The notes: generated by a model not told the origin, from the letters alone. A stretch of 64,000 nt of DNA from Macrococcoides bohemicum (GCF_003259675.1 NZ_PZJG01000002.1:1-64000); one strand, 5' to 3'. Numbered from the stretch's first letter, positions 45,006 through 54,351 are shown. Numbers and translations: made by a program.

Positions 45006-46072
45006 GATTTCACCTCTACTGTGACATATATGCCAAGTCCTGGATTTAAGCTTTTCGTTTTCACGATACCATCCATTGCCTGCGCCCGCGCTTCGATACT
45101 TTTTAAACTCATACTATTTGATAATCCTTTACCATTATCACTCAATGATAAATTTAATATGTTATCAACTTGATCAATAAGAAGTTGAACTTTCGTTGCC
45201 TCACTATGTTTAATGACATTATTAATCAATTCTTTAATCAGCATACTGACTTCATGTTGCTGAATTTCATCAACAGACTCGTAATGAACCTTTCTCTCAA
45301 ATTCAATATTTGCATCTCTCAGTATTTTCTCAACTTGTACAACTTCGTCCTCAATTGTAGTCGATTTAATATCTTCAATGATTGACCTTACTTTATATAA
45401 AGATTCCTGTGATAGCGAGTGAATTTCCTGCAATTCATCTTTTGCTATATCAGGATATTTCTCAATTAATTTCAATGCAAGTTCAGATTTGACTGCCAAT
45501 GTACTAAACACCTGGCCGAGTGAGTCATGTAAATCCTGAGAAATACGATTACGTTCAATTTGTGTAGAAAGCAAAGCAAGCTTTTCATTCTTAATGTTTA
45601 GTTCATATATTTTACGAGAATGTTCAGCAAAATAGTCCATTGAAACTGCCATCATCAATACAAAGAAAAAATGTGGAATGAGTTCCATGCCATATGCATA
45701 GTTTTGCACACAAATTGCAATATAGTTGAGCACGAAACTACCTAGTGTTATTTTCCCATACAGAGAATTCACTCTTTTTCCAAGTACATATGGTATATAT
45801 GAGATAGGGAATAAATAAAACAATAAGTTACCGAAATTACAAAAATGAACAAACACAGTAATCGAAATAAGTAAACATCCAATTACAATAGGTATATATT
45901 TACTTGTATTGCTATTCATCATAAATACTGCCGAAAAAATATACAGTAAAATAAAGAACAATTTGAATAATTTCCAGCTGATTTCTTCTGTAGCAAGCAT
46001 CTCAGTTATCGGAAATATCAGAAATATTAAAGACGTTCCGTACTGTAATATTTTATTATAAATCCAGTTCAA
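45002..46072 (-). CDS. Membrane sensor histidine kinase, DesK-like
   Basis: A 356-residue kinase with about five N-terminal membrane helices (1-145). A HisKA_3 dimerisation domain has His182 in ISQDLHDSLGQ, and an HATPase domain ends with SDNGKGL and NPGLGIYVTVEV. There is no extracellular sensor domain, so it may sense the membrane or the transporter itself. The start is TTG, directly at the permease stop. Confidence 0.88.
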   Translation of the reverse strand: MNWIYNKILQYGTSLIFLIFPITEMLATEEISWKLFKLFFILLYIFSAVFMMNSNTSKYIPIVIGCLLISITVFVHFCNFGNLLFYLFPISYIPYVLGKRVNSLYGKITLGSFVLNYIAICVQNYAYGMELIPHFFFVLMMAVSMDYFAEHSRKIYELNIKNEKLALLSTQIERNRISQDLHDSLGQVFSTLAVKSELALKLIEKYPDIAKDELQEIHSLSQESLYKVRSIIEDIKSTTIEDEVVQVEKILRDANIEFERKVHYESVDEIQQHEVSMLIKELINNVIKHSEATKVQLLIDQVDNILNLSLSDNGKGLSNSMSLKSIEARAQAMDGIVKTKSLNPGLGIYVTVEVKS

Positions 46073-46810
46073 TTAAATCACTTCCGATCTCCTTCTCATC
46101 CATATACTTATCATTATAAATATAACTGCATATATTAGTAAAATACCAGCTGATTCAAAAGGATAACGCTTTTCGAATTGTCCAGCTGCAATATTCTTAA
46201 AGTTATATGTTGGCGTGAGTTTAGCGATTGGTTGCAACCACTCGGGAAATGTCCTTACCGGAAACCACAGTCCACCCAGCATTGCTAATCCTAAATACAG
46301 AATATTACCGAAAGTACTTACTTTCTGTGTATCTTTAAATTGAGATAATAAGATACCAAGTGTTAGAAATATAATGCCACCAAACAAAAGTCCTGCGTAA
46401 CTTACTAACCATTCTGTTAAACTCATATTCACACCTTTGATAAAATAACCAACTAAAAATACGATTAATATCGATAACATATACATCATCAATATTTTTA
46501 CCACTTTGCATACATAATAATAAAATGGATTAAGCGGTGTGCGAAATAGTGCTCTACTCCAACCTTTCTCTTTGTCATTGATCATCTCTAATGGAAAAGT
46601 AAATATTGCAAAGCTTGTCAGACTAAATGTCGTCATTGATAACATATAATCACGCACAAAGAATTGCTGAATATCTTTGTCTGGTATCTTCATCATAGAA
46701 GAAAACACTAAGAAAAAGATCACCGGCAATAAAGTAGATAAAATAAATACACTTTTACGTTGACTTAAATCAATCATTTCATACTTTAACATCGCTTTAA
46801 ACTGTTTCAT
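46073..46810 (-). CDS. ABC-2 type permease
   Basis: A protein of about 245 residues with six hydrophobic segments in the ABC-2 arrangement and a LNPFYYYVCKVVKIL coupling region. With the adjoining ATPase it should form an exporter of a drug, peptide or lipid. ATG at 46810 has GGAGGAG four bases ahead and lies inside the end of the ATPase gene. Confidence 0.85.
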   Translation of the reverse strand: MKQFKAMLKYEMIDLSQRKSVFILSTLLPVIFFLVFSSMMKIPDKDIQQFFVRDYMLSMTTFSLTSFAIFTFPLEMINDKEKGWSRALFRTPLNPFYYYVCKVVKILMMYMLSILIVFLVGYFIKGVNMSLTEWLVSYAGLLFGGIIFLTLGILLSQFKDTQKVSTFGNILYLGLAMLGGLWFPVRTFPEWLQPIAKLTPTYNFKNIAAGQFEKRYPFESAGILLIYAVIFIMISIWMRRRSEVI

Positions 46811-47672
46811 GACGCTCCTCCTCCACAACTTTAAATACTCTATCTAATAATGACTCGTTTGTAATCTCAACATGTTCGAAACTAATATGATTGTTTATCA
46901 CTATATTAATCACTTCATCAATTTGTGAAGTATGAATCATAATATATTCACCCTCAATTTTTGAGAATGCAATATCAGAAATTTGTTTCGTGACATTCTC
47001 ATATTTCTTCGGTAATACGATTTGTTTCTGAGTAGATTCTTCTCTTAGAGCACGTGGCGTTGAATCACGTATAATTTCACCTTTGTGCAGTACAACAATA
47101 CGATCAGATAAGCTTTCAACTTCTTCTATGTAATGCGATGTAAATAAAATCGTTTTGCCTTCTGCTTTTAACGTTTTGATTAAATCATAAAATCTTCTGC
47201 GTGTCGAAGTGTCCATTCCTACAGTCGGTTCATCTAAAATAATAAACTCCGGACGTCCGATTAAAGTTAGTGCAACATCTAAAATACGCTTTTGACCACC
47301 TGAAATTTTCTCTGCTTCCGTGTTTAATAATGCATCATCAAATAATGTAATGGCTTTTATCTCTTCTTTGGTCAAAGCATTCGGATAAAGATTCTGAAAT
47401 AGTTCAATGATCTGATAAACCTTCATATTCGGTGTAAAATATGTCTGTTGATATAAAACACTTGTTTTTGTGTGATCCAATATCAATTGCTGGCCATCAA
47501 TATCACCTGAAGTTAATTTCTTATTGCCTAACAAACAATCAATTAACGTCGATTTACCCGCACCATTCGGACCTACTAATGCGATTGCATCACCTTTATT
47601 AATCGTTAGATTGATATGCTTTAAAATATGTTTCTTACCGATATCTTTACTTAAGTTGTGAATCGTAATCAT
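46797..47672 (-). CDS. ABC transporter ATPase
   Basis: A 291-residue ATP-binding subunit: Walker A GPNGAGKST (34-42), signature ISGGQKRILD, Walker B FIILDEPTVGMD, H-loop FTSHYIEE. A ~70-residue C-terminal extension is typical of export ATPases of the bacitracin/linearmycin kind. ATG at 47672 has AAGGAGGG ahead. It heads a four-gene operon (ATPase, permease, kinase, regulator), an arrangement like Bacillus lnrLMN with lnrJK. Confidence 0.9.
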   Translation of the reverse strand: MITIHNLSKDIGKKHILKHINLTINKGDAIALVGPNGAGKSTLIDCLLGNKKLTSGDIDGQQLILDHTKTSVLYQQTYFTPNMKVYQIIELFQNLYPNALTKEEIKAITLFDDALLNTEAEKISGGQKRILDVALTLIGRPEFIILDEPTVGMDTSTRRRFYDLIKTLKAEGKTILFTSHYIEEVESLSDRIVVLHKGEIIRDSTPRALREESTQKQIVLPKKYENVTKQISDIAFSKIEGEYIMIHTSQIDEVINIVINNHISFEHVEITNESLLDRVFKVVEEERHETV

Positions 47673-47807
47673 TGTTATCTCCCTCCTTATCTCCATTAAA
47701 CAGGAAAGAGCTTTCTATGATAATTCACATACATCATGAAATTGAGATGACATTTGTCATAAAGATGGAGAGGAGGGTGTAGAGCGTTGTATTGTTGAGC
47801 ATTTCAT

Positions 47808-47940
47808 GGCCGATATTTTGGATTTATCGGCCATCATTTTGAGGTTTGGCCTGTTTTTCAGATTTCTTGGCCGATATTTTCGATTTATCGGCCATCATTT
47901 TGAGGTTTGGCCCGTTTTTCAGATTTCTTGACCGATAAAT
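47808..47940. repeat. 61-bp tandem repeat of hairpin units
   Basis: Two full 61-bp units (47808-47868, 47869-47929) and the first 11 bases of a third. Each full unit has GGCCGATA then TATCGGCC as an 8-bp perfect hairpin, followed by ATCATTTTGAGGTTTGGCC and a CAGATTTCTT tail. The units differ at two or three bases. They lie in the 315-bp gap between the ABC operon promoter region and a gene remnant. No function known to me. Confidence 0.85.
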
Positions 47941-47987
47941 CTTCACAAAAAAATACTTCCTCCCAACAGAGAAAGCATTCCAAATTA

Positions 47988-48269
47988 TTAACAAGCATTA
48001 ATCATCGAAGTTACACCGAACGGATCATTAAAATAACCATATAATTTAGAGCATTCAGTTTGACCAAGCGGCATCGCTTCTTTACAACCCACTTCAATCG
48101 CTTTATGGTAGAAATCTGTTACTTTCTTAACATCTTCTTCATTGTTCCCATCAAATGTGAAACAAACCGATGTCCCTTCATTGTTCACTTCATGTTGTCC
48201 CCAAGAATCACTAATCATAAAACGTTCACCTAAAATATCAAATAGGGTATATAATTTAAGTAAAATTAT
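47988..48269 (-). pseudogene. PhnB-like VOC protein, N-terminally truncated
   Basis: The 76-residue frame (MISDSWGQHEVNNEGTSVCF at its start, ending YGYFNDPFGVTSMINAC) corresponds to the C-terminal half of PhnB-type VOC proteins, usually about 140-150 residues. Reading upstream in frame continues family-like (FDILGERF) to about 48240. It then becomes unrelated and closes at a stop at 48270. The 5' half is deleted. Confidence 0.65.
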
Positions 48270-48868
48270 TCAAAATTATTTTTTTCTATATATAATGAAA
48301 TTCCATTGATGAATTTAACATCATCTCTATCAAAAAGTATTGCTTCATTATCACGAATGCAATATGTATTTATTTTAATTCCTTTAAGTACTCTTTCATA
48401 ATATTCATCTTTATAATGACAGGTAATCGCATAGTCAATTAATCCTAACGGTACCGTATTTTTTGCTTCTTCAAAATATGATACATCTTTGCCTAATGAT
48501 ATTCCCCCGGCACTTTGTCCATAAATCACATTTTCTTTCTCAAAATTAAAAATTAAATCTACGATACCTGCTATCCTCATTTCACCAACTAACTTAGATA
48601 TAGATCCACCACTTATATAAATGGCATCATATTGGACCAATATTTCTTGTGTAATTTGATTGAAATCAACGCATAGATCGATGTTACGAATCCCTACACT
48701 TTCAAACATATCTTTAACATACTTATAGCTTTCTTGATAAGTCCTAATCAATTCATCACCTGCATTTGGGAAATACAGTACAGAACCTTTATTAATTAAA
48801 TCGGCAAAATATTGATTAACAATAATATTACTTTCTTTTGTTCCTCCACCAGATATTAATACGACCAC
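48266..48868 (-). CDS. Peptidase S51 (dipeptidase E-like)
   Basis: A 200-residue S51-family serine peptidase with VLISGGGTKES at the N-terminus, IYISGGSISKLV, and the nucleophile elbow YGQSAGGISLG. ACHY-like TCHYKDEYYE supplies the His. It would cleave Asp-X dipeptides or related small peptides. GTG at 48868 has GGAGG seven bases ahead; an ATG two codons earlier is too close. Transcription starts from the gap shared with the facing remnant. Confidence 0.78.
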   Translation of the reverse strand: MVVLISGGGTKESNIIVNQYFADLINKGSVLYFPNAGDELIRTYQESYKYVKDMFESVGIRNIDLCVDFNQITQEILVQYDAIYISGGSISKLVGEMRIAGIVDLIFNFEKENVIYGQSAGGISLGKDVSYFEEAKNTVPLGLIDYAITCHYKDEYYERVLKGIKINTYCIRDNEAILFDRDDVKFINGISLYIEKNNFE

Positions 48869-49025
48869 TGCCATCCCTCCTTTTCTAAAATATAAGTGAT
48901 ACTTCTCAATTTTTCCATCCAAACACAACCGCAATCATCCCTATCAGTGTAACTTCTCACTTTCCTTTAGCTAATTTCTTAAATATCGTTTAAGATTAAA
49001 TTGAATAAACTTATGGAGATTACTT

Positions 49026-49337
49026 ATGCTTGAGTATATTAGCAGCAATCATTGCCGGTGCTTTAACCTTTATGGTCGGCGCACTTTGGTATACTGTTTT
49101 ATTCGGTAAGTTATGGCAACGAGAAGTCGGAATTACAGACGAACAAATTAAAGCAGCCGGTAGCTTAAGTTCTGTATTTATTTTTACAAAGACGGTAAGT
49201 ATATTGATTCTGATATTACTATCAAAGAAATGCTTGAAGGCGGTAAGCAAGGTATTTCAAATGGTAAAGGGAATCCAGTTGCTAAATTTATGAGTAAAGC
49301 CTTCTACCCGATGCAACTAAACAAATTAGAACGATGA
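49026..49337 (+). pseudogene. Fused remnant: DUF1761 N-terminus and an unrelated C-terminus
   Basis: GGAG and ATG at 49026 open a frame that is off by one from the recognisable DUF1761 sequence starting at TTG 49030 (AAIIAGALTFMVGALWYTVL, FGKLWQREVGITDEQIKAAG). After about residue 48 the reading makes no sense. From about 49182, in a third frame, a plausible C-terminus begins (FYKDGKYIDSDITIKEMLEG and on) and ends at 49337. Two broken genes appear joined. The second part is unrecognised. Confidence 0.6.
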
Positions 49338-49429
49338 AAATAAGGGTTGTCTTCGAACATCCCTTTTCATTTCCAAATTCATCCTATTCGTTGTTATACT
49401 TAAATCAACACGATGAAGGAGTGATTGAA

Positions 49430-50668
49430 TTGGAAAAACGTTTTTACGACATACTCGATTTATTGATCAGTTATAATACAGAAAGCCCTCCAGCACGAAA
49501 TACAGACCCACTACAAAATGAAATTGAGCAGCTACTAAAAAACCTTAACTTTCAAATTGAAAGAATTCCACTATATAAAAATGATTCCGTAATCGTTGCG
49601 ACATTAAAAGGTACGGATGCAAATGCTCCAAAATTAATATTAAATGGACATGTTGACGTCGCTGAAGTCACCGAAGATGAATGGTCATATCCGCCATTTC
49701 AGCTCACTCAAGTTGATGACTGGTTATACGGTCGTGGTGTCAGCGATATGAAGGGTGGCATGAGTGCATTATTTTATGTATTGGAAAGACTATCACAAGA
49801 AAACATTCAGCCTAAAGGAGATATTATCGTTCATTCAGTCGTCGGTGAAGAAGTTGGAGAAGCCGGCACAAAAACTGCCTGCGAACATTCTTCTAAAGCT
49901 GATTTAGCACTGGTATTAGACACAAGTGACTGTGTAGCACAAGGTCAAGGTGGCGTTATTACAGGATGGATTACTGTTAAAAGCAATAATACCATCCACG
50001 ACGGAGCAAGAATAAATACCATCCATGCAGGCGGTGGTTTATTTGGGGCCAGTGCAATCGAAAAAATGATGAAAGTTATCACCGCTTTAAGAGAACTTGA
50101 ACAGCACTGGGCTGTAATGAAATCAAGTCCAGGAATGCCAGCAGGTGCAAATACGATTAACCCGGCTGTCATTGAAGGTGGCAGACATCCAGCCTTTATT
50201 GCAGATGAATGTAAACTCTGGATAACAGTACATTATTTACCGGAAGAAAATTATCATGATATTACGAAAGAAATTGAAGATTACTTAAATAAAGTAGCCG
50301 ATGCTGATATATGGTTAAGAGACAATCCCCTTTCTTTTGAGTGGGGTGGCTCTTCTATGATTGAAGATAAAGGAGAAATCTTCCCAAGTTTTACAGTACC
50401 TACAGACCATCCAGGGTACGAACTCCTAGCGAATTCTCATCAATCAGTATTCAATACACCTCTAAAACACGAAATGAGCTCAACTGTCACAGATGGTGGA
50501 TGGTTAGCAGACTTCGGTATACCGACGATTCTTTATGGGCCGGGACAATTATCTGAAGCACATAGCGTGGATGAAAGAATTAGTGCAACAGAGTTAGAGC
50601 GATTCTCTCAAGTATTGTATGCATTTCTTAAACAATGGTATCAGTCACCAAAAGCACAGACCGTCTGA
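49430..50668 (+). CDS. M20-family deacylase (ArgE/DapE-like)
   Basis: A 412-residue zinc peptidase-family enzyme with NGHVDVAEV (His74, Asp76), GRGVSDMKGG for the bridging Asp, and VGEEVGEAG with the general-base Glu. A dimerisation domain sits in the middle, and SEAHSVDE gives the last His. It removes acyl groups from amino-acid-like substrates; which one is open. TTG at 49430 is preferred: GAAGGAG lies eight bases ahead, while the longer ATG frame has no site. Single gene. Confidence 0.82.
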   Translation: MEKRFYDILDLLISYNTESPPARNTDPLQNEIEQLLKNLNFQIERIPLYKNDSVIVATLKGTDANAPKLILNGHVDVAEVTEDEWSYPPFQLTQVDDWLYGRGVSDMKGGMSALFYVLERLSQENIQPKGDIIVHSVVGEEVGEAGTKTACEHSSKADLALVLDTSDCVAQGQGGVITGWITVKSNNTIHDGARINTIHAGGGLFGASAIEKMMKVITALRELEQHWAVMKSSPGMPAGANTINPAVIEGGRHPAFIADECKLWITVHYLPEENYHDITKEIEDYLNKVADADIWLRDNPLSFEWGGSSMIEDKGEIFPSFTVPTDHPGYELLANSHQSVFNTPLKHEMSSTVTDGGWLADFGIPTILYGPGQLSEAHSVDERISATELERFSQVLYAFLKQWYQSPKAQTV

Positions 50669-50690
50669 GTATAAACTTAGACGGCTTTTT
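50661..50690. terminator. Terminator between convergent genes
   Basis: CCGTCTGAGT pairs with ACTTAGACGG (one mismatch), followed by five T. It overlaps both stops. Confidence 0.8.
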
Positions 50691-51861
50691 GTATATCAAT
50701 CTTACCACCTTTACGCTGTAGCAACAGAAACACCACTGTTAAACTCATAAATCCAATGCCTGAAATATAAATCGGCACATCTACACCAAATTGTTTTGCC
50801 ACAACGCCTCCGAGCAATGATCCCACAGGCATAGCAACCATACATAGTGCATTCATTATAGTGCCTACACGTGCTAACACTTTATTATCAACCATCTTCT
50901 GAATATAAGTAAACATACTGATATTTAGCACCATAATCGGTAATGTCATTAAACCATAAAAGAAAATTGAGACATAATAATTTGGAACAACAGCTGTAAG
51001 TATCATACACACACCAGATACCAATGGAGAAATCATTAATATCTTGTTGATATCTACATCTTTAAATTTAGGAGTAATGAGTGAACCTATTAATGCAAAG
51101 ACAACACTCGCGGTTAAATAATAGCCATATGCATAATCTCCACCTCTACTATAAGTAAATGCCGGCAATATCGCATTGGTCATGCTCCCTGTAAAGTTTG
51201 CGATCATAGCAGGTAAGGTAAATAAAAACAATTTATTACCCACGAAATATTTCCATCCTTCAGTTATAGAAGTTCTGTAAATTTCAGTATTAAATACGCC
51301 GTTATCAATATGGTTATATTTAATCTTGGCGAAGAATAGCACAGCTAAGAAGAATGTCACTGCATTTAGAAAATACACACTTTCTATACCAGCTTTCATG
51401 ACTAGCCAAACTGTTATTAATTTTGCAATGACACCTATAATCGTCGAACCTGTACTTACAAAACTGTTATATCCAATAAGTTCATCTTCTTCCATCACTA
51501 AAGGAGACAATGCACTTTCCGCATTACCTTCTACCACTTCAATTAATCCTAAGATGAACAGACTGAACAATAAAACACTTATAGGCATAAGATTCAAATA
51601 GAACATCACTGCAATAAAGATCATAATAAATAGTTGCAAGATTTGTGCTATTAGCATCATCTTCTTGCGATTGAAGTGATCAATTACCGGGCCAGCAAAA
51701 GCAGAAAGAATACCTGGTGTAAAGATAATTGCTGATGTGACACTCGTTATAAAGGCATCTTTTGTCACATCAAAGATATACCACATAATTGCTACTGAAT
51801 AAATTGAATCACCTAACGCTGAAATGAGCCTTCCTGTTAAAAGGTAATTTTTGTTCGACAT
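50677..51861 (-). CDS. MFS transporter, macrolide-efflux-like
   Basis: A 394-residue, twelve-helix MFS protein (TGRLISALGDSIYSVAIMWY at helix 1, FAGPVIDHFNRKKMM as motif A). It resembles the MefA/enterobactin-exporter (MFS_3) group. Its partner is the HTH gene upstream at 51979, with which it shares an operator-like palindrome, so it is probably inducible by its substrate. GGAGTG precedes the ATG. Confidence 0.82.
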   Translation of the reverse strand: MSNKNYLLTGRLISALGDSIYSVAIMWYIFDVTKDAFITSVTSAIIFTPGILSAFAGPVIDHFNRKKMMLIAQILQLFIMIFIAVMFYLNLMPISVLLFSLFILGLIEVVEGNAESALSPLVMEEDELIGYNSFVSTGSTIIGVIAKLITVWLVMKAGIESVYFLNAVTFFLAVLFFAKIKYNHIDNGVFNTEIYRTSITEGWKYFVGNKLFLFTLPAMIANFTGSMTNAILPAFTYSRGGDYAYGYYLTASVVFALIGSLITPKFKDVDINKILMISPLVSGVCMILTAVVPNYYVSIFFYGLMTLPIMVLNISMFTYIQKMVDNKVLARVGTIMNALCMVAMPVGSLLGGVVAKQFGVDVPIYISGIGFMSLTVVFLLLQRKGGKIDIQKAV

Positions 51862-51877
51862 ATTATCACTCCCATTA

Positions 51878-51911
51878 TTTTTATCGTTAAAATATATTTT
51901 ACTGATAAAAA
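51878..51911 (-). promoter_or_regulatory. Operator palindrome ahead of the MFS gene
   Basis: TTTTTATC (51878-51885) and GATAAAAA (51904-51911) flank TAAAAT/ATTTTA, a near-perfect 34-bp dyad. A similar dyad lies ahead of the regulator gene at 52558-52587. Confidence 0.7.
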
Positions 51912-51978
51912 TAAATAAGTCAATAATAATTATCAGACTATTTTAATATACAAAAAAAGTAGAGCAGCCTATGCTACT

Positions 51979-52542
51979 CTACTCAGTTTCATCTTTATAC
52001 GACGACAATTGAATTTGATATAAATTTTTGTGTTCTAAATTTTTATACTTTTCTTCATATTTTTGACTTAATGCTCTCATCTCATTCATTAATTCCATCC
52101 ATTGTTCGTATGGTAATTCTACTTCTAAATTAGACATTTGAGCACTGTTTGGTGTCTCGATTTTCTTTAATTCCTCTTCTGACAATTCACCATATTCATC
52201 AACATCTCGTTTGAGCGCATCAAATACTTTCTGAACTTCTAGCGTATAGAATGCTAATATAGTATCGAAGTTTTCTTTTATCGATGGAAAATCAAAATTA
52301 ATTGGTGATTTATTTAAGTGTTCACTTGAATAGTAATACTCCGTCATATTCTTGATCTGTCTTTCTTCAACTATTTTTAACGCTTCAACTTCCATCAGTT
52401 TCTTGATAGGATAATAAAGATTTGATGTTTTTACATCTAAAGCTTTTGCAATTTCTTTTGTTGTCATCGCTTTTTCTCGTGTCAACTGAATGATTTGATT
52501 CGCTTTTTCATCAATTAATATTTTCAGTAATTCATTTGCCAT
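51979..52542 (-). CDS. ArsR-like winged-helix regulator (HTH_20)
   Basis: A 187-residue regulator with an N-terminal winged helix (KAMTTKEIAKALDVKTSNLY, about residues 24-43, then YPIKKLMEVEALKIVEERQI). A long helical C-terminal domain (residues 85-185) is rich in Glu and Lys and probably serves in dimerisation or ligand sensing. No metal-binding Cys. GGTGAG precedes the ATG. It is upstream of the MFS gene on the same strand, each gene having its own copy of the dyad. Confidence 0.8.
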   Translation of the reverse strand: MANELLKILIDEKANQIIQLTREKAMTTKEIAKALDVKTSNLYYPIKKLMEVEALKIVEERQIKNMTEYYYSSEHLNKSPINFDFPSIKENFDTILAFYTLEVQKVFDALKRDVDEYGELSEEELKKIETPNSAQMSNLEVELPYEQWMELMNEMRALSQKYEEKYKNLEHKNLYQIQLSSYKDETE

Positions 52543-52557
52543 TTTCTCACCTACAGC

Positions 52558-52587
52558 TTTATCGTTTAAAATAATTTTAACATAAAA
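52558..52587 (-). promoter_or_regulatory. Operator palindrome ahead of the HTH gene
   Basis: TTTATCGTTTAAAAT then AATTTTAACATAAAAA is an imperfect dyad sharing TATCGTT-AAAAT-ATTTTA with the copy at 51878. It points to autoregulation. Confidence 0.6.
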
Positions 52588-52909
52588 ATGGAGAAAAAAA
52601 TAAAAGCTCTAATTGAGATCAGCACTTTTAATGATAGAAATAAATTAACATGATTAATATTAGAATCAATACCGCTCTAAAAACTTTTGTGTCTCATATA
52701 TGTATTAATTCATTAATTGGATTGTAAGAATTGTTTATTTACTTTTTCCGTCAATACCTTGTCCAGCACTTTCTATATATGTACTTTCTGATCTTCTATA
52801 TTCTCTCGTTACCTCCACATTTAATTAACTGAAATTATTAATACCCTTCACTATGTTATTTACACATAAATCATGTATGATAATTTTATTAATATATAGG
52901 AGTGTTGTT
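52588..52909. other. Gap with a possible short coding remnant
   Basis: No full gene. On the minus strand a 27-codon frame from GTG 52818 to 52735 has protein-like composition (MEVTREYRRSESTYIESAGQ and on). Its only ribosome-binding-like GGAGGT lies inside the frame, not ahead of it. It may be a gene fragment. No promoter was confidently placed. Confidence 0.35.
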
Positions 52910-53851
52910 ATGATTTATATTTTGTTAGCCTTTGCAATCGGGTTGATGATGCCTATTCAGACAGCTGTTAATTCAAGATTACGTACATACGTATTATCCC
53001 CTTTTATGGCATCATTTATTTCATTTTTAGTGGGAACGACCTTTTTATTGATAATGACACTTGCAACAAAGCATAGTGTGATGATACCTTTATCCACATT
53101 CCAGGATAATCCTTTCTGGATCTGGATGGGTGGTTTATTAGGGGTCATGGGCTTAACCACTAATATACTGCTCTTCCCTAAACTTGGTGGTGTACAGACT
53201 GTAGTTCTGCCAATTATGGGTCAGATTATGATGAGTATGTTAATCGACCATTTTGGATTGTTCTTCTCTCCAGAGAAAAGTTTTACATTGCTTAGATTCA
53301 TCGGCATCATTATTTTAATGCTTGGTGTCTTCTGTGTGATCGTTTTACCTGATTATTTGAGAAAGAAACATAGTAACTCAAATGTCTCAACTGAAGGTGG
53401 CAATAAATTGCCGTTTCAAATTTTAGGGATTGTAGCAGGTATGCTTATGGCTAGTCAATCTGCTATTAACGGACATTTAGGCGGTTTGCTTGATTCAGCA
53501 ATTCATGCAGCTTTCATATCATTCCTTGTCGGTACAACGATTTTATTTATCATCGTTGCAGTGGTTTTTAGACAACTAGGCAACTTCAAACTAGCACTGG
53601 GTAATGATAAACCGAAATGGATTTGGTGTGGTGGTATTCTCGGCGCATTCTTCGTGTTAATTATGGCTTATCTTGTACCGATTATCGGAACTGGACTCGT
53701 TGTTGTAATCTGTTTATTCGGCCAGATTTTATGCAGTGTATTGATTGATATGTTTGGTTTACTTGGCGCAAAAAAAGTCCCAATCACTCGTGTTCAAATG
53801 TTGGGATTAGGTTTATTAGTATGTGCTGTAGTGATGATCAGACTTTTTTAA
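52910..53851 (+). CDS. YdcZ-family (DMT) transporter, duplicated
   Basis: A 313-residue protein of two homologous ~150-residue halves of the YdcZ/DUF606 family, each with SFLVGT and about five helices. The first half has ASFISFLVGTTFLLI and the second AAFISFLVGTTILFI, the repeat being obvious. Transport substrate unknown. ATG at 52910 is used because GGAG lies seven bases ahead; the frame extends 19 codons further without a site. Confidence 0.85.
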   Translation: MIYILLAFAIGLMMPIQTAVNSRLRTYVLSPFMASFISFLVGTTFLLIMTLATKHSVMIPLSTFQDNPFWIWMGGLLGVMGLTTNILLFPKLGGVQTVVLPIMGQIMMSMLIDHFGLFFSPEKSFTLLRFIGIIILMLGVFCVIVLPDYLRKKHSNSNVSTEGGNKLPFQILGIVAGMLMASQSAINGHLGGLLDSAIHAAFISFLVGTTILFIIVAVVFRQLGNFKLALGNDKPKWIWCGGILGAFFVLIMAYLVPIIGTGLVVVICLFGQILCSVLIDMFGLLGAKKVPITRVQMLGLGLLVCAVVMIRLF

Positions 53852-53949
53852 AGATATTTTTATTAAGGATAAGAAATCTTAAGCCATCAACACTATAAAA
53901 TCATTTTCTTTTATATTACAGATTTTGCTATAATTGTTTTGAGGTGATC

Positions 53950-54351
53950 ATGATGAATAACACGCTTCCTTTAATGGATATCAATAATAGTACGTCAATG
54001 ATTTATAAAGTTTACAGCATTGAACATGATCCAAAAGTAGCGAAATTTGAAATTGCTTTTATTAATGGGCATAGCAACTTACAATTTAAACATATATTAT
54101 ATGAAGAAGATCTGATTATACTCAGTCGCCTTCAATCATTAAACACAGGTAAATATCATTTTATAGAACCATCATTATATATCGATATCAAGAATATTCA
54201 TGAAACAACTATCGATATTACGATTCACTTAAAAGCTTTATTAGAAAATCATGATGCTTCTCATGGCGCTGATTATGCATACGATATGACAGTTGAGCAA
54301 CATGGTTTCATTCATTTTATCGAATATTTACAGCACCACCTGGCACAATAA
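53950..54351 (+). CDS. Hypothetical cytoplasmic protein
   Basis: A protein of about 133 residues, soluble, with alternating strands and helices (VYSIEHDPKVAKFEIAFING, ending FIEYLQHHLAQ). No family recognised. GAGGTGATC leads straight into the ATG at 53950; the adjacent second ATG is equally possible. It is a single gene with a TATACT/TATAAT-like stretch upstream (around 53930). Confidence 0.6.
   Translation: MMNNTLPLMDINNSTSMIYKVYSIEHDPKVAKFEIAFINGHSNLQFKHILYEEDLIILSRLQSLNTGKYHFIEPSLYIDIKNIHETTIDITIHLKALLENHDASHGADYAYDMTVEQHGFIHFIEYLQHHLAQ

Noticed and set aside
47806-47929. A plus-strand frame through the 61-bp repeats starting ATGGCCGAT
   Set aside because: No ribosome-binding site, and 61 is not a multiple of three, so successive units would be read in different frames.
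47808-47940. CRISPR array
   Set aside because: Units are head-to-tail with no unique spacers, and no cas genes are present.
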